A stretch of DNA of 64,000 nucleotides. Origin: JADLCX01 sp964630785. Lineage in GTDB: Bacteria; Planctomycetota; Phycisphaerae; Phycisphaerales; UBA1924. Numbering within the stretch: position 1 is the stretch's first letter; every line of letters begins with the position of its first letter. The stretch is from NCBI GenBank assembly GCA_964630785.1, contig CAZVZG010000021.1:1-64000 (forward strand), written 5' to 3'. Shown piece by piece: positions 50,046-58,433 of this stretch. Both the position numbers and the translations under genes were made by a program. The notes under the pieces were generated by a model that was given only the letters and a program-made list of their open reading frames with translations, made no database searches and was not told the origin of the DNA.

Positions 50046-52850
50046 ATGAACGCCGACCGCACTCCATCCGTTGCTTCTTCGCGGCTGTGTCAGCGACCTC
50101 TTTTCGGGGCGGCCCTCGCACTGGGTTTGGGCGCCCTGGCCCTGTCGCCGGCTACGGCCCAGACGCTGGACCCGGAGGTCGCGGCCCGTCCCCGCGTCGA
50201 GTGCACCACCGACGACACGCCCCGCCTGAACAACCGCGGCACGTGGGAGGCCAACCTGTGGCCCGGCGGCGTGGTGCCGTTCGAGTTCGACAACAACGTC
50301 TCGGCCTCGAACCAGACGGCCATGCTCGCGGCCATGGGCGAGCTCGAGGCCGTGTGCAACGTTCGGTTCGTGCCCCGAAACGGCGAGGACCCGTGGATTC
50401 ACATCCAGAACTCCGACGGCAACAACTCGCCGGTGGGCAACCCCGGCTCGGGCTCGAACACCATCAACATCTTCAACTGGAACTTCCGGTTCATCATGGT
50501 GCACGAGCTCATGCACACACTGGGCGTGCGTCACGAGCAATCTCGCACCGACCGCGACACGTTTGTCATCATCCACCTGGCAAACGTCTGCCAGGACTGC
50601 TGCAGCGGCGGCCCGTGCGACCACAACTTCGCGATCGCCGACGGGTCCACGACCTGCGGCGACTACGACTTCGACTCGGTCATGCACTACCCCGGCGATG
50701 CGTTCTCGACCAACGGCATGCTGACCATCGAGTGCCAGCCGGCCTACGCCGCGTTCCAGAATCTCATGGGCCAGCGAACCCACCTGAGCACGACCGACAT
50801 CGCGTGCCTCTCCTCCCACTACGGCGCGCCCTTCGGCGCCTGCTGCGCCCCGGACGGGACGTGCACCAGCGCCCAGCAGGCCGACTGCACCGGCGTCTGG
50901 CTCGGCGGCGACATCCCCTGCTCGCCCAACCCCTGCACCGGCGCGTGCTGCGCCCAGAACGGAACGTGCTCGATCACGCTGCCCGGCGATTGCACGGGCA
51001 CGAGCGCCTTCCGCGGCGTCGCCGTGCCGTGCGAGCCCAGCACCTGCAACGGCGCGTGCTGCTCGCCCGGCGGCGTCTGCGCCATCCGCTCGGCCACGGA
51101 CTGCGCCGGCATCAGCGGCATCTTCCGCGGCACCGACGCGCCCTGCGAGCCCCTCACCTGCCCCGGCGCCTGCTGCTCCCAGGCCGGTGACTGCACCGTC
51201 ACCTCCGTGACGCTGTGCTCCGGTTCCGGCGGCGTGTTCCGCGGCACCGACGCGCCCTGCGAGCCCCTGACATGCCCCGGCGCCTGCTGCGCCTTCACGG
51301 GTGAGTGTACCTTTACCTCCACGGCCGTCTGCTCGGCCGCGGGCGGGTCTTGGCGCGGGCTCGACCTGCCCTGCGAGCCGCTCGCCTGCCCGGGCGCCTG
51401 CTGCCTGCTCGACCGGTCCTGCATCGTTACGGGGCTGGACATCTGCACCGGCCAGCGGGGCACCTACCTCGGCTTGGACACCACTTGCGACAACATGCCC
51501 TGTTGCTGCCGCCCGTGGGATAACGGCTACGCCGACGGACACGGCGGCCAGGCCAGCCAGATCGGCCCCGACGCCTCTTGGGAGCCTCTGGTCGGCGTGT
51601 CGTTCGACGACTTCTGGCTCTGCGAGGGCCAGATCAACATCATCGACCACGTCTCCGGCGTCGTCGCCACCAACTCGCTCACGCCCAAGTTCATCATCGC
51701 GATCCTGCCCGACTGCAACGGCCTGCCCGACATCACCGCGCCCATCGCCGTCGCCGGGCTCGCCGGCACGCGCTTCGACGTCGCCCAGGAGGACGTGCCC
51801 TTCATCCTCGGTCGCATCGAACAAGACGTGCACCGCGGGCCGGACGCCGACGGCTTCAGCCTCATCGAGGCCAAGGCCGTCTTCGACGGCAAGAAGCTCG
51901 CCCTCAAAGGCGGCGCGTACTGGGTGACCGTCTTCGGCGTCAGCGCCACGCTCAACCCGCTCGACGAGTTCTTCTGGCAGACCTCCGGCCAGAACGTGGT
52001 CAAGGGCCGCCCCGGCCTCTTCTACGACGGCGACACCTTCCGCACCAGCGACGAGCTCTGCTGCGGCTGCACTGACTACAACTTCTGCGTCGAGGGCGAG
52101 ACCTGCAAGGTGCTGCTCGACAACGGCCCGCCGGTCGTCAACTTCGGCCCGATCCAGTTCCCCGGCGTGCCCAGCCTTCAGAACGGCGGCAACATCCAGA
52201 CCAGGAGCCGGGCCGCTGACAAGGTCGTCCTCCCGCCCTGCGAGGAGTTCGAGCCCTGCTACCTCGAAGGCTACATGTGGACCAACTGCGACAACATCGT
52301 CCTCCAGCTCTTCCGCGATGGCTGCCACTGCCCCGACGATACGGCCGACGGCTCGCCGTTCCGCCCGGCGGATTGCGTCATGAGCACCGGGATCCGCACG
52401 CTCGATCCTACCGGCGTCGAGGTCGAGCTGAAGAAGGCCCAGTTCTTCTTCTCTTCGCCCGAAGAGATGCGCAACCTCGTGGCCGAAGACGGCGATTCTG
52501 GTCGGAACGCCTGGATCAGCCTCGTGGGCCTCGGCGAGAACCGGCAGAACGCCCGCGCCTACTTCGCGTTCGCTTCCCGCTGCGACCGCCCGTGCAACAG
52601 CTTCGGGCCCGGTTGCTTCCGGCCCGCGCCCTTCGACATCACCCACTGGGGCCCCAACGGCCTCGAAGGCACGTCCGTGCCCGGCTTCGATCACGCCTTG
52701 CTCATCGCCGTGCGCGACCGCACGCGCAGAATCCTCCTCCCGCCAATGCCCGTCCGGGACCCCTGCCCGGCGGACGTCAACCACACGGGCGATGTGACCG
52801 TGCAAGACCTGTTCGACTTCCTGGCGATCTACTTCGCCGGCTGTCCGTAG
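50046..52850 (+). CDS. Secreted astacin-family metalloprotease with six cysteine-rich repeats and dockerin-like tail
   Basis: A 934-aa exported protein (signal about 1-39). The M12A signature HELMHTLGVRHEQSR occupies 153-167, with the Met-turn SVMHYP at 211-216 and the zinc-binding histidines intact. Six repeats of about 35-39 residues follow (about 264-490), each starting GACC and containing a C-x5-C-x7-C-type pattern ending PCEPLTCP; repeats 3-5 are nearly identical in their last third. A region of about 350 residues then precedes the C-terminal dockerin-like tail DVTVQDLFDFLAIYF. The protease likely acts at the cell surface. The repeats may be adhesive or substrate-binding modules. Confidence 0.9.
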   Translation: MNADRTPSVASSRLCQRPLFGAALALGLGALALSPATAQTLDPEVAARPRVECTTDDTPRLNNRGTWEANLWPGGVVPFEFDNNVSASNQTAMLAAMGELEAVCNVRFVPRNGEDPWIHIQNSDGNNSPVGNPGSGSNTINIFNWNFRFIMVHELMHTLGVRHEQSRTDRDTFVIIHLANVCQDCCSGGPCDHNFAIADGSTTCGDYDFDSVMHYPGDAFSTNGMLTIECQPAYAAFQNLMGQRTHLSTTDIACLSSHYGAPFGACCAPDGTCTSAQQADCTGVWLGGDIPCSPNPCTGACCAQNGTCSITLPGDCTGTSAFRGVAVPCEPSTCNGACCSPGGVCAIRSATDCAGISGIFRGTDAPCEPLTCPGACCSQAGDCTVTSVTLCSGSGGVFRGTDAPCEPLTCPGACCAFTGECTFTSTAVCSAAGGSWRGLDLPCEPLACPGACCLLDRSCIVTGLDICTGQRGTYLGLDTTCDNMPCCCRPWDNGYADGHGGQASQIGPDASWEPLVGVSFDDFWLCEGQINIIDHVSGVVATNSLTPKFIIAILPDCNGLPDITAPIAVAGLAGTRFDVAQEDVPFILGRIEQDVHRGPDADGFSLIEAKAVFDGKKLALKGGAYWVTVFGVSATLNPLDEFFWQTSGQNVVKGRPGLFYDGDTFRTSDELCCGCTDYNFCVEGETCKVLLDNGPPVVNFGPIQFPGVPSLQNGGNIQTRSRAADKVVLPPCEEFEPCYLEGYMWTNCDNIVLQLFRDGCHCPDDTADGSPFRPADCVMSTGIRTLDPTGVEVELKKAQFFFSSPEEMRNLVAEDGDSGRNAWISLVGLGENRQNARAYFAFASRCDRPCNSFGPGCFRPAPFDITHWGPNGLEGTSVPGFDHALLIAVRDRTRRILLPPMPVRDPCPADVNHTGDVTVQDLFDFLAIYFAGCP

Positions 52851-52864
52851 TTTCGACACGCTCG

Positions 52865-52889
52865 GACCCCGTCGCTTCGCGGCGGGGTC
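52865..52889 (+). terminator. Hairpin after the astacin gene
   Basis: GACCCCGTCGC-TTC-GCGGCGGGGTC, an 11-bp stem with one G-T pair, 15 bases after the stop. No T-run follows, so termination is probable but not certain. Confidence 0.5.
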
Positions 52890-52943
52890 GGGTCGGCCCG
52901 CATGGCCTGATTTGCCGCTTGTCTATTCGGCTGCTTTGTTCGA

Positions 52944-52963
52944 CCGATCGCTTGCGCGATCGG
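52944..52963. other. Perfect inverted repeat CCGATCGC-TTGC-GCGATCGG
   Basis: An 8-bp perfect stem with a 4-base loop, between the astacin terminator and the candidate sigma-28 box. It could be an operator or a second termination hairpin. Confidence 0.45.
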
Positions 52964-52987
52964 CTCCTGTTCCGCCCGGCCCATTCT

Positions 52988-52995
52988 GCCGATAA
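52988..52995 (+). promoter_or_regulatory. Exact sigma-28 -10 consensus GCCGATAA
   Basis: GCCGATAA is the flagellar FliA -10 sequence and lies 42 bp before the start of the FlaA1-like gene at 53038. The expected -35 (TAAAGTTT-like) is not seen at the right distance, so the site may be fortuitous. Confidence 0.3.
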
Positions 52996-53037
52996 CTCCC
53001 GCATCGCGCCCCAGCCCGCGATCCGGAGTTGTCGTCC

Positions 53038-54699
53038 ATGAGCCCGACCCTCGCCCACCCCACGCCGACGGCTCGACCGGCGGCATCCACCGATTGCCCC
53101 AATCGCGCAGTTTCCGCCGCCCCGGTTCTGCCCCGCACGGGCGTCGTGCTCATCGGCGCCGCCCGGACGATCCCCGCGCTGGCCGCGCTCATCGCCGCGG
53201 TCGAGGGCGGCTCGCCCGTGCTCTCGGGCTGGATCGACATTAACAACGATCTCCCCTTCCGCGACAGCGGCCCGGCCTGTGATTGGTCCCTCCCGCGCCT
53301 GGGCGGGCTCGCCGACCTCCCCACGCTCATCGCACGCCTGGGCCTCAAGGCCGCGGTCGTCTGCGTCCCCGCCTCGCGCCGGGACGCGCTCACCGCCGCC
53401 CGCGACGCCGCGGCCGGCACACGGCTCGACCTCCGCATCCTCCCCCCCATCGAAGACCTGCTCGCCGGTCGAGCCGCCGATCCCTCGCCAGCCCCCGCAC
53501 TCATCCCCGCACGCGCGCCCGCTCCGGCCGTGACCACCTACGCCGCCCCGCCCGCGATCGACCTGGGCGAGCTCATCGGGCGCACGCCGCACGGCCTCGA
53601 CGAGCGGGCCGTCGCGGGCATCCTCACCGGCAAGCGCGTGCTCATCACCGGCGCCGGCGGCAGCATCGGCGGCGAGCTGGTCCGCGTCGCCGCGGCGTTC
53701 GCCCCCGAGCAGATCATCCTCATGGAGCGGGCCGAGAACGCCCTCTTTGAGATCGACCGCCAGACCGCCCGGCGCTTCCCGAGCCTCCCCCGCAAGGCCC
53801 TGCTCCACGACGTCGCCGACGCCGAGGGCACGATGCGCCTGGTCCGCGACCTTCGCCCGCACGTGGTCTTCCACGCCGCGGCCCACAAGCACGTGCCCCT
53901 GATGGAGGACCACCCGGGCCACGCCGTCACCAACAACCTCTTCGGCACCAAGTCGATCGCCGACGCCGCGATCGCCGCCGGCGCCGAGCGGTTTGTCATG
54001 ATCAGCTCCGACAAGGCCGTCAACCCGACCAGCGTGATGGGCGCGACCAAGCGGCTGGCCGAGCTCTACGTCCGCGGCCTGGGCCCCCGCGCCGCCGAGC
54101 GCGGCACGCGCCTGAGCATGGTCCGCTTCGGCAACGTGCTGGGCTCGGCGTGCAGCGTGCTCACGATCTGGAGCACGCAGATCGCCGAGGGCGGGCCGGT
54201 CACGATCACCGACCCGCGGATGACGCGGTTCTTCATGACCATCCCCGAAGCGGCGACGCTGGTGGTGCAGAGCGCGGTGCTTGACCCCTCGCCGCACGCG
54301 GGCGCGGTGGGCGTGTTCGTCCTGGACATGGGTGAGCCGATCCGCATCGTGGACTTGGCGTCGCGGTTCATCCGCGCCCACGGCCTGTGTCCGAAGTTCG
54401 CCGACTCGCTCGGAACACCCGGTCATACCGGCACCTCGCCGACCATCGACGTGATGTTCTCCGGGTCTCGACCCGGTGAGAAACTCCACGAGGAGCTCGC
54501 CTACGCCGCCGAGGCCCTCCGCCCGACCAGCCACCCCGGCATCCGCGCCTGGGCGGGCCCGGGGTTCGGCGATTCGGACGTCGCTCGCGTTCAGGACCTG
54601 GTTGGCGAACTCGCGGCCGCCCGGTTCAGCCCGGACCACGCCGCCGTTGTCGCGGCCATCCGCCGTCACGTGCCGGAGATGCGCCCGGCCGCCCACTGA
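53038..54699 (+). CDS. FlaA1/CapD-type nucleotide-sugar 4,6-dehydratase, soluble form
   Basis: A 553-aa polysaccharide-biosynthesis protein of the CapD/FlaA1/WbpM family. The NAD-binding motif is VLITGAGGSIGGELVR (about 201-216), and active-site segments are FHAAAHKHVPLMEDHP, SSDKAVNPTSVMGATKR (Met in the usual Tyr place, as in FlaA1-like enzymes) and GEPIRIVDLASRFI. Residues 30-150 form a Rossmann-like N-terminal domain, but no membrane helices are visible, unlike full-length WbpM. It should make UDP-4-keto-6-deoxy-HexNAc, a precursor of bacillosamine, pseudaminic or legionaminic acid. ATG 53038 has GGAG ten bases upstream. Confidence 0.88.
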   Translation: MSPTLAHPTPTARPAASTDCPNRAVSAAPVLPRTGVVLIGAARTIPALAALIAAVEGGSPVLSGWIDINNDLPFRDSGPACDWSLPRLGGLADLPTLIARLGLKAAVVCVPASRRDALTAARDAAAGTRLDLRILPPIEDLLAGRAADPSPAPALIPARAPAPAVTTYAAPPAIDLGELIGRTPHGLDERAVAGILTGKRVLITGAGGSIGGELVRVAAAFAPEQIILMERAENALFEIDRQTARRFPSLPRKALLHDVADAEGTMRLVRDLRPHVVFHAAAHKHVPLMEDHPGHAVTNNLFGTKSIADAAIAAGAERFVMISSDKAVNPTSVMGATKRLAELYVRGLGPRAAERGTRLSMVRFGNVLGSACSVLTIWSTQIAEGGPVTITDPRMTRFFMTIPEAATLVVQSAVLDPSPHAGAVGVFVLDMGEPIRIVDLASRFIRAHGLCPKFADSLGTPGHTGTSPTIDVMFSGSRPGEKLHEELAYAAEALRPTSHPGIRAWAGPGFGDSDVARVQDLVGELAAARFSPDHAAVVAAIRRHVPEMRPAAH

Positions 54700-55016
54700 G
54701 CGAACAATTCGCCGCCTCAAAGGGCCTTTGTACGCTTTTTGGACGGTGTTCCACCGCACCCCGGCGGACCGTTTGGCGTAAACTCGGATGTCGTCGGCCG
54801 CACCAACGTCAGGTTCGCGGGCGGCGGGCATCCCGGTGGGCGCTGTTTGACGGCGCGGCCGCCCGGATGCCGATGTGTTGGGGCCGGCACGGACCGCACC
54901 GGAGTCCGAACGTCCGGCGGCAGTGCTCTTCCCCGACACACGTTTCGGCAAGCCGACGAACCCGTGGACGCAGGACGCATCCACGCCGGGGTAAGGATGG
55001 GCAGGAGGCTCGGTGC
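54700..55016. other. 317-bp non-coding stretch
   Basis: Between the FlaA1-like gene and the small helical protein. I see no gene or clear promoter; it contains GCCGATGT (54867-54874), a partial match to the sigma-28 box, and a good ribosome site AGGAGG just before 55017. Confidence 0.4.
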
Positions 55017-55367
55017 ATGGTGATGTCTAGCCGCGAGCAAATCCTTGTCGAGTCTCAGCGCACCCGGGCCCAGGCGGCCGAGGTGTTGCGTGAACTGCTC
55101 GACGCCAAGTCCGCCTGCGAGGCGACGCTCGCCGCCGAAAACCGCCCGGACATGGTCAAGGCCGTCACCGGCCAATCAGCCCTCGAGGTCGCCATCGCCG
55201 AGACCCGCAAGCTCGTTGATTCCCTCGACCGGGCCATCGCCGAAGCCACGCGCGAGCTGGACACCGACGACCGCGACCTGCTCAGCGCGGCCGACGGGCT
55301 CGAGGCGATGGTGGTGGCGGGGCGGCTGGCGCTCTTCGAGCGCGTCAAGGCCCGCGCCGCGGTCTGA
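55017..55367 (+). CDS. Small helical protein of unknown function
   Basis: A 116-aa, highly helical protein with heptad-like Ala/Leu/Glu patterns (RTRAQAAEVLRELLDAKSAC, ETRKLVDSLDRAIAEATREL), no signal peptide and no membrane segment. Length and composition recall flagellar chaperones such as FlgN, but I see no diagnostic motif. AGGAGG precedes the ATG at 55017; an ATG at 55023 is also possible. The dUTPase gene follows 40 bp downstream on the same strand. Confidence 0.64.
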   Translation: MVMSSREQILVESQRTRAQAAEVLRELLDAKSACEATLAAENRPDMVKAVTGQSALEVAIAETRKLVDSLDRAIAEATRELDTDDRDLLSAADGLEAMVVAGRLALFERVKARAAV

Positions 55368-55407
55368 TTCGCCTTTGGAACACGACGGCCGCGCATACGC
55401 TCGGCCC

Positions 55408-55875
55408 ATGACCGACCTCCGCATCAAACGGCTCTCTCCCCACGCCACGCTCCCCGCGTACCACAGCGAACTGGCCGCGGGACTGGACCTCGCGGCGTGC
55501 CTTGAAGCGGGCGACCGCCACCCGGGGATTGTCCTCGAACCGGTGGGCAAGGGCGGCATGCCCGTGCTCGTTCCGTGCGGGTTTGCAATGGCCTTGCCCG
55601 CGGGGTGGGAGGGGCAGGTGCGCCCGCGGAGCGGGCTGGCCACCAAGTCGGCCGTGACCATGCCCAACACGCCCGGCACGATCGACGCTGACTACCGCGG
55701 CGAGGTCAAGGTGCCGCTGATCAACTTGGGCCGCGAGCCGTACGTGGTCAAGCACGGCACGAGGATCGCGCAGATGGTGATCGCCCCCGTGGCCCACGCC
55801 CGGGTGGTCGAGGTCGATGAGTTGGACGAAACGGCGCGGGGCGGGGGCGGGTTCGGGAGCACGGGCGGAACGTGA
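55408..55875 (+). CDS. dut: Deoxyuridine 5'-triphosphate nucleotidohydrolase
   Basis: Hydrolyses dUTP to dUMP and pyrophosphate, keeping uracil out of DNA and supplying thymidylate synthesis. All five trimeric dUTPase motifs are present in the 155-aa protein: AGLDLAA (1), GWEGQVRPRSGLATKS (2), NTPGTIDADYRGEVKVPLIN (3), RIAQMVIAPV (4) and RGGGGFGSTG (5, glycine-rich closing loop). There is a modest insertion between motifs 1 and 2 (AGDRHPGIVLEPVGKGG). It is convergent with the S1-domain gene. Confidence 0.95.
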   Translation: MTDLRIKRLSPHATLPAYHSELAAGLDLAACLEAGDRHPGIVLEPVGKGGMPVLVPCGFAMALPAGWEGQVRPRSGLATKSAVTMPNTPGTIDADYRGEVKVPLINLGREPYVVKHGTRIAQMVIAPVAHARVVEVDELDETARGGGGFGSTGGT

Positions 55876-55959
55876 GCTTGCGCCGCTCGGACCCGCCAGC
55901 GTGTCACGCCGACCAGTTGGCGGAGCGAGTCCTTCGTTTCGATCACTCGACGCGCTGTT

Positions 55960-57456
55960 TCAGAACCCCCCCTTGAGGTTCTGGCTCTTGGCCCGCAGCG
56001 CGGCCTGGGCCCTCAGCCGGCGCAGCGCTGGCGTTTCCTTGCTGATCTCTTCGATCGAGCGGGCCGGCGTGCGGTCCTTTCCTCCCCGGCCCGCCGGGGC
56101 CGCGGGGGCCTCGGTCATGGCCTTGATGCTCAGGCTGATCTTGCGGCTGCCCGGGTCGATCTTGAGCACCTTGCAGCGGACGACCTCGCTCTCCTTGAGC
56201 GCATCCTTGGGGTGGGCGATTCGCTTCCAGGCGATCTCGGAGACGTGGACCAGGCCCTCGACGCCGGGCGCGAGCTCGACGAACGCGCCGAACTCGGCCA
56301 GGCGCGTGATCCGTCCGCCGACCTCCGCGCCCTCGGCGATCTCGCCGACCGCTGTCGCGAACGGGTCGGCCGAGAGCTGCTTCACGCCCAGGCTGATGCG
56401 GCTCTTCTTCGGGTCCGCGTCGTTCCAATCAACCTTCAACACGCGCACCTTGACCTGCTGGCCCTCCTTGAGCAGCTTGCCGATCGCCTGCTCGCCGAAG
56501 CCGACGCGGTCGTATGAAAGATCGCTGATGTGCACCAGCCCGTCCACGCCGCCGATGTCGACGAACGCGCCGAAGGGCATGATCTTGCGGACCGTGCCGT
56601 CGAGCGTGTCGCCCTCGTGGAGCGTGTCCTTGAGCTTGGCGGCCTTCTCCTTTCGCTCGGCCGCGAGCAGGTCGCGCCGGCTGAGCACGATGTTGCCGCG
56701 CCCGCGCTTGTCGATCTGGGCCACCTGGCAGGTGAGCTTCTCGCCCACCATCACCGACAGGTCGGGGATGCGCTCCAGCGACACCTGGCTGGCCGGCATG
56801 AACGCGCTGTGCCCGGCGACCTCGACTTCCAGCCCGCCCTTGTTCACACCGATGACCTTGCCCTCGACGGTCTGGCCGACCTCGAGGTTCTCCCACGCGG
56901 CCTTCACGACCGTGCCGGGGCGTGAGCACACAAAGAGGCTCTCGGCCGCCTCGAAGCGGTCGATCACGACCTCCAGGTCGGCCCCCACCACGGGGAGTTG
57001 ATCCTCCGGCCATTGGACTCTGGGCGCCACGCCCAGCTCCTTGGGCCCGAACTCCAGGAAGATGTCGCTCGGGCCGACCGACACGACCTTGCCCGTGCGG
57101 TGCTCGCGCCCGGCGCTGACGACGCGCGGGCCGCGGAGCGCGGCCTTCTGCGCGCCGCCCATCGGCGTGATGTCGTGCGCGTGCTGAGCGCTGGTCGCCG
57201 AGACACGGGGCCTGGGCAACTCAACCTTTCGACGCCCACCGCCCGCACCACCCCCCGCACCGCCGCCGGGGCCGCCGGAACCGAAGAGCTCGGCCATGGC
57301 CTCGTCGATCTCCGCCTGCGTCTCCGCGTTGATGGCGGTCGCGGGCTGGGCCGCGGGCGCCGGTTGGGCGACAGAGGCGGGAGCCTCGGTCATGCTCGGC
57401 GGGAGAGTCGGATCGATGGGGGTCGGGTCGGACGGGGTGTGGGTGTGCGGGTCCAT
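55960..57456 (-). CDS. S1-domain RNA-binding protein (ribosomal protein S1-like)
   Basis: A 498-aa protein with four S1 (OB-fold) RNA-binding domains, roughly at 120-185, 195-265, 290-365 and 380-450; clear examples are GDTLDGTVRKIMPFGAFVDI and GGRITRLAEFGAFVELAPG. This is the architecture of bacterial ribosomal protein S1 or related RNA-binding factors, which help mRNA enter the ribosome. The first 110 residues are low-complexity (Pro/Ala/Gly). The C-terminus is Lys/Arg-rich. The ATG at 57456 begins the low-complexity leader; a second ATG at 57393 is possible. It is plausibly this organism's RpsA, but paralogues cannot be excluded. Confidence 0.88.
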   Translation of the reverse strand: MDPHTHTPSDPTPIDPTLPPSMTEAPASVAQPAPAAQPATAINAETQAEIDEAMAELFGSGGPGGGAGGGAGGGRRKVELPRPRVSATSAQHAHDITPMGGAQKAALRGPRVVSAGREHRTGKVVSVGPSDIFLEFGPKELGVAPRVQWPEDQLPVVGADLEVVIDRFEAAESLFVCSRPGTVVKAAWENLEVGQTVEGKVIGVNKGGLEVEVAGHSAFMPASQVSLERIPDLSVMVGEKLTCQVAQIDKRGRGNIVLSRRDLLAAERKEKAAKLKDTLHEGDTLDGTVRKIMPFGAFVDIGGVDGLVHISDLSYDRVGFGEQAIGKLLKEGQQVKVRVLKVDWNDADPKKSRISLGVKQLSADPFATAVGEIAEGAEVGGRITRLAEFGAFVELAPGVEGLVHVSEIAWKRIAHPKDALKESEVVRCKVLKIDPGSRKISLSIKAMTEAPAAPAGRGGKDRTPARSIEEISKETPALRRLRAQAALRAKSQNLKGGF

Positions 57457-57729
57457 AAGACGGCGGCTTTGAGAGGCGGAGAACGGCGTCGCGGCGGGCG
57501 TGCTTGAGCGATAGGTCGCGCGGACTCCTGAACGCGGACCCCGGGCGACCGCGAACGCTCGCGGACGGTCGGGGCATTTTTTGGAGGGAAAGTCTACTCT
57601 GGCCGCCCGGCGAGGGCGCGGACACCCCCTCCCAGAGGGGGGAGGGCGGGCGATCACCGGCAATGCACCAAACTTTGTGGGCTCACAGAGCATGTCGCCC
57701 CAGAGCGGGGCGTTGCACCCTCGCGGCCG

Positions 57730-58191
57730 TCAATACGTCCCCATCACCGACATCGCCGTCACCAGGTTGTCGTGGCTCTGGTAGCCGACCATGCGCTTCA
57801 CCACCACGCCGTGCTTGACCACCAGTACGGCCGGCAGGGCCGAGATGTTGTACCGGCGGGCCACGACCGGGCTCTGGTCGAAATCGACGCGGATGACCTT
57901 CACGCGCCCGCCGTACTCGGCGGACAGGTTGTCGATGTTCGGCGCCATCGCGTGGCACGGGCCGCACCACTTGGCCGTGAAGTTGATGATCACCGGCACC
58001 GTCGAGCCCGCAAACTCGCGGTCGAAGTTCTTGTCGTTGGCGAGGATCGTGCCCGCGGCGTTGCGGGGCGCGACGGCGCTTCCCGCGGACGGGCTTGATG
58101 AGAAGCCGAACGCGTCGCGGTACGCCGAGTCGGACGTGCAACCGGCGGCAGAGAGAACGAGGGCGAGCGACAGCAGGGCGACGTGGCGCAT
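57730..58191 (-). CDS. Thioredoxin-domain lipoprotein
   Basis: A 153-aa protein with a lipoprotein signal (MRHVALLSLALVLSAAGC; Cys18 as the lipidation site) and a thioredoxin domain containing FTAKWCGPCHAMAPN (WCGPC active site) and the cis-proline loop ISALPAVLVVKHG. It should act on the periplasmic face as a membrane-tethered disulfide reductase or oxidase. The ATG at 58191 fits the signal. A second, cytoplasmic thioredoxin (trxA) lies about 1.5 kb upstream. Confidence 0.85.
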   Translation of the reverse strand: MRHVALLSLALVLSAAGCTSDSAYRDAFGFSSSPSAGSAVAPRNAAGTILANDKNFDREFAGSTVPVIINFTAKWCGPCHAMAPNIDNLSAEYGGRVKVIRVDFDQSPVVARRYNISALPAVLVVKHGVVVKRMVGYQSHDNLVTAMSVMGTY

Positions 58192-58433
58192 GGACAGATC
58201 CCGGGGTGGTTGAGTGCCGAGGTCGCCGCCGTGCGACGCACGCGGCGGCGGAGTGCGTGTATCGGCCGCCGCCTTTGATTGGCTCCAACCTGTCGCGCTT
58301 CCCACGTATCTGAGCCGAAGAAGGTCTCGATAACGGGAACGTTCAGATTCCGGCCACACGTATAGACGTACTGCGTGGACGATGGCTGAAGCGACCCGCC
58401 GCGGAGCGGCGGGCTACCCAACTCGGCCGGCCT

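Noticed and set aside
50830..51510. Repetitive DNA in the astacin gene considered as a CRISPR-like array
   Set aside because: Repeats are in frame, about 114 bp, diverged and encode cysteine-rich modules; there are no spacers or cas genes.
49881..52859. A 992-codon minus-strand open frame across the astacin gene
   Set aside because: It is the antisense shadow of the astacin coding sequence; Ala/Gly/Arg/Val-rich with no family motif.
52777..54984. A 735-codon minus-strand open frame opposite the FlaA1-like gene
   Set aside because: Antisense shadow of a gene with clear catalytic motifs; composition typical of GC-rich antisense frames.
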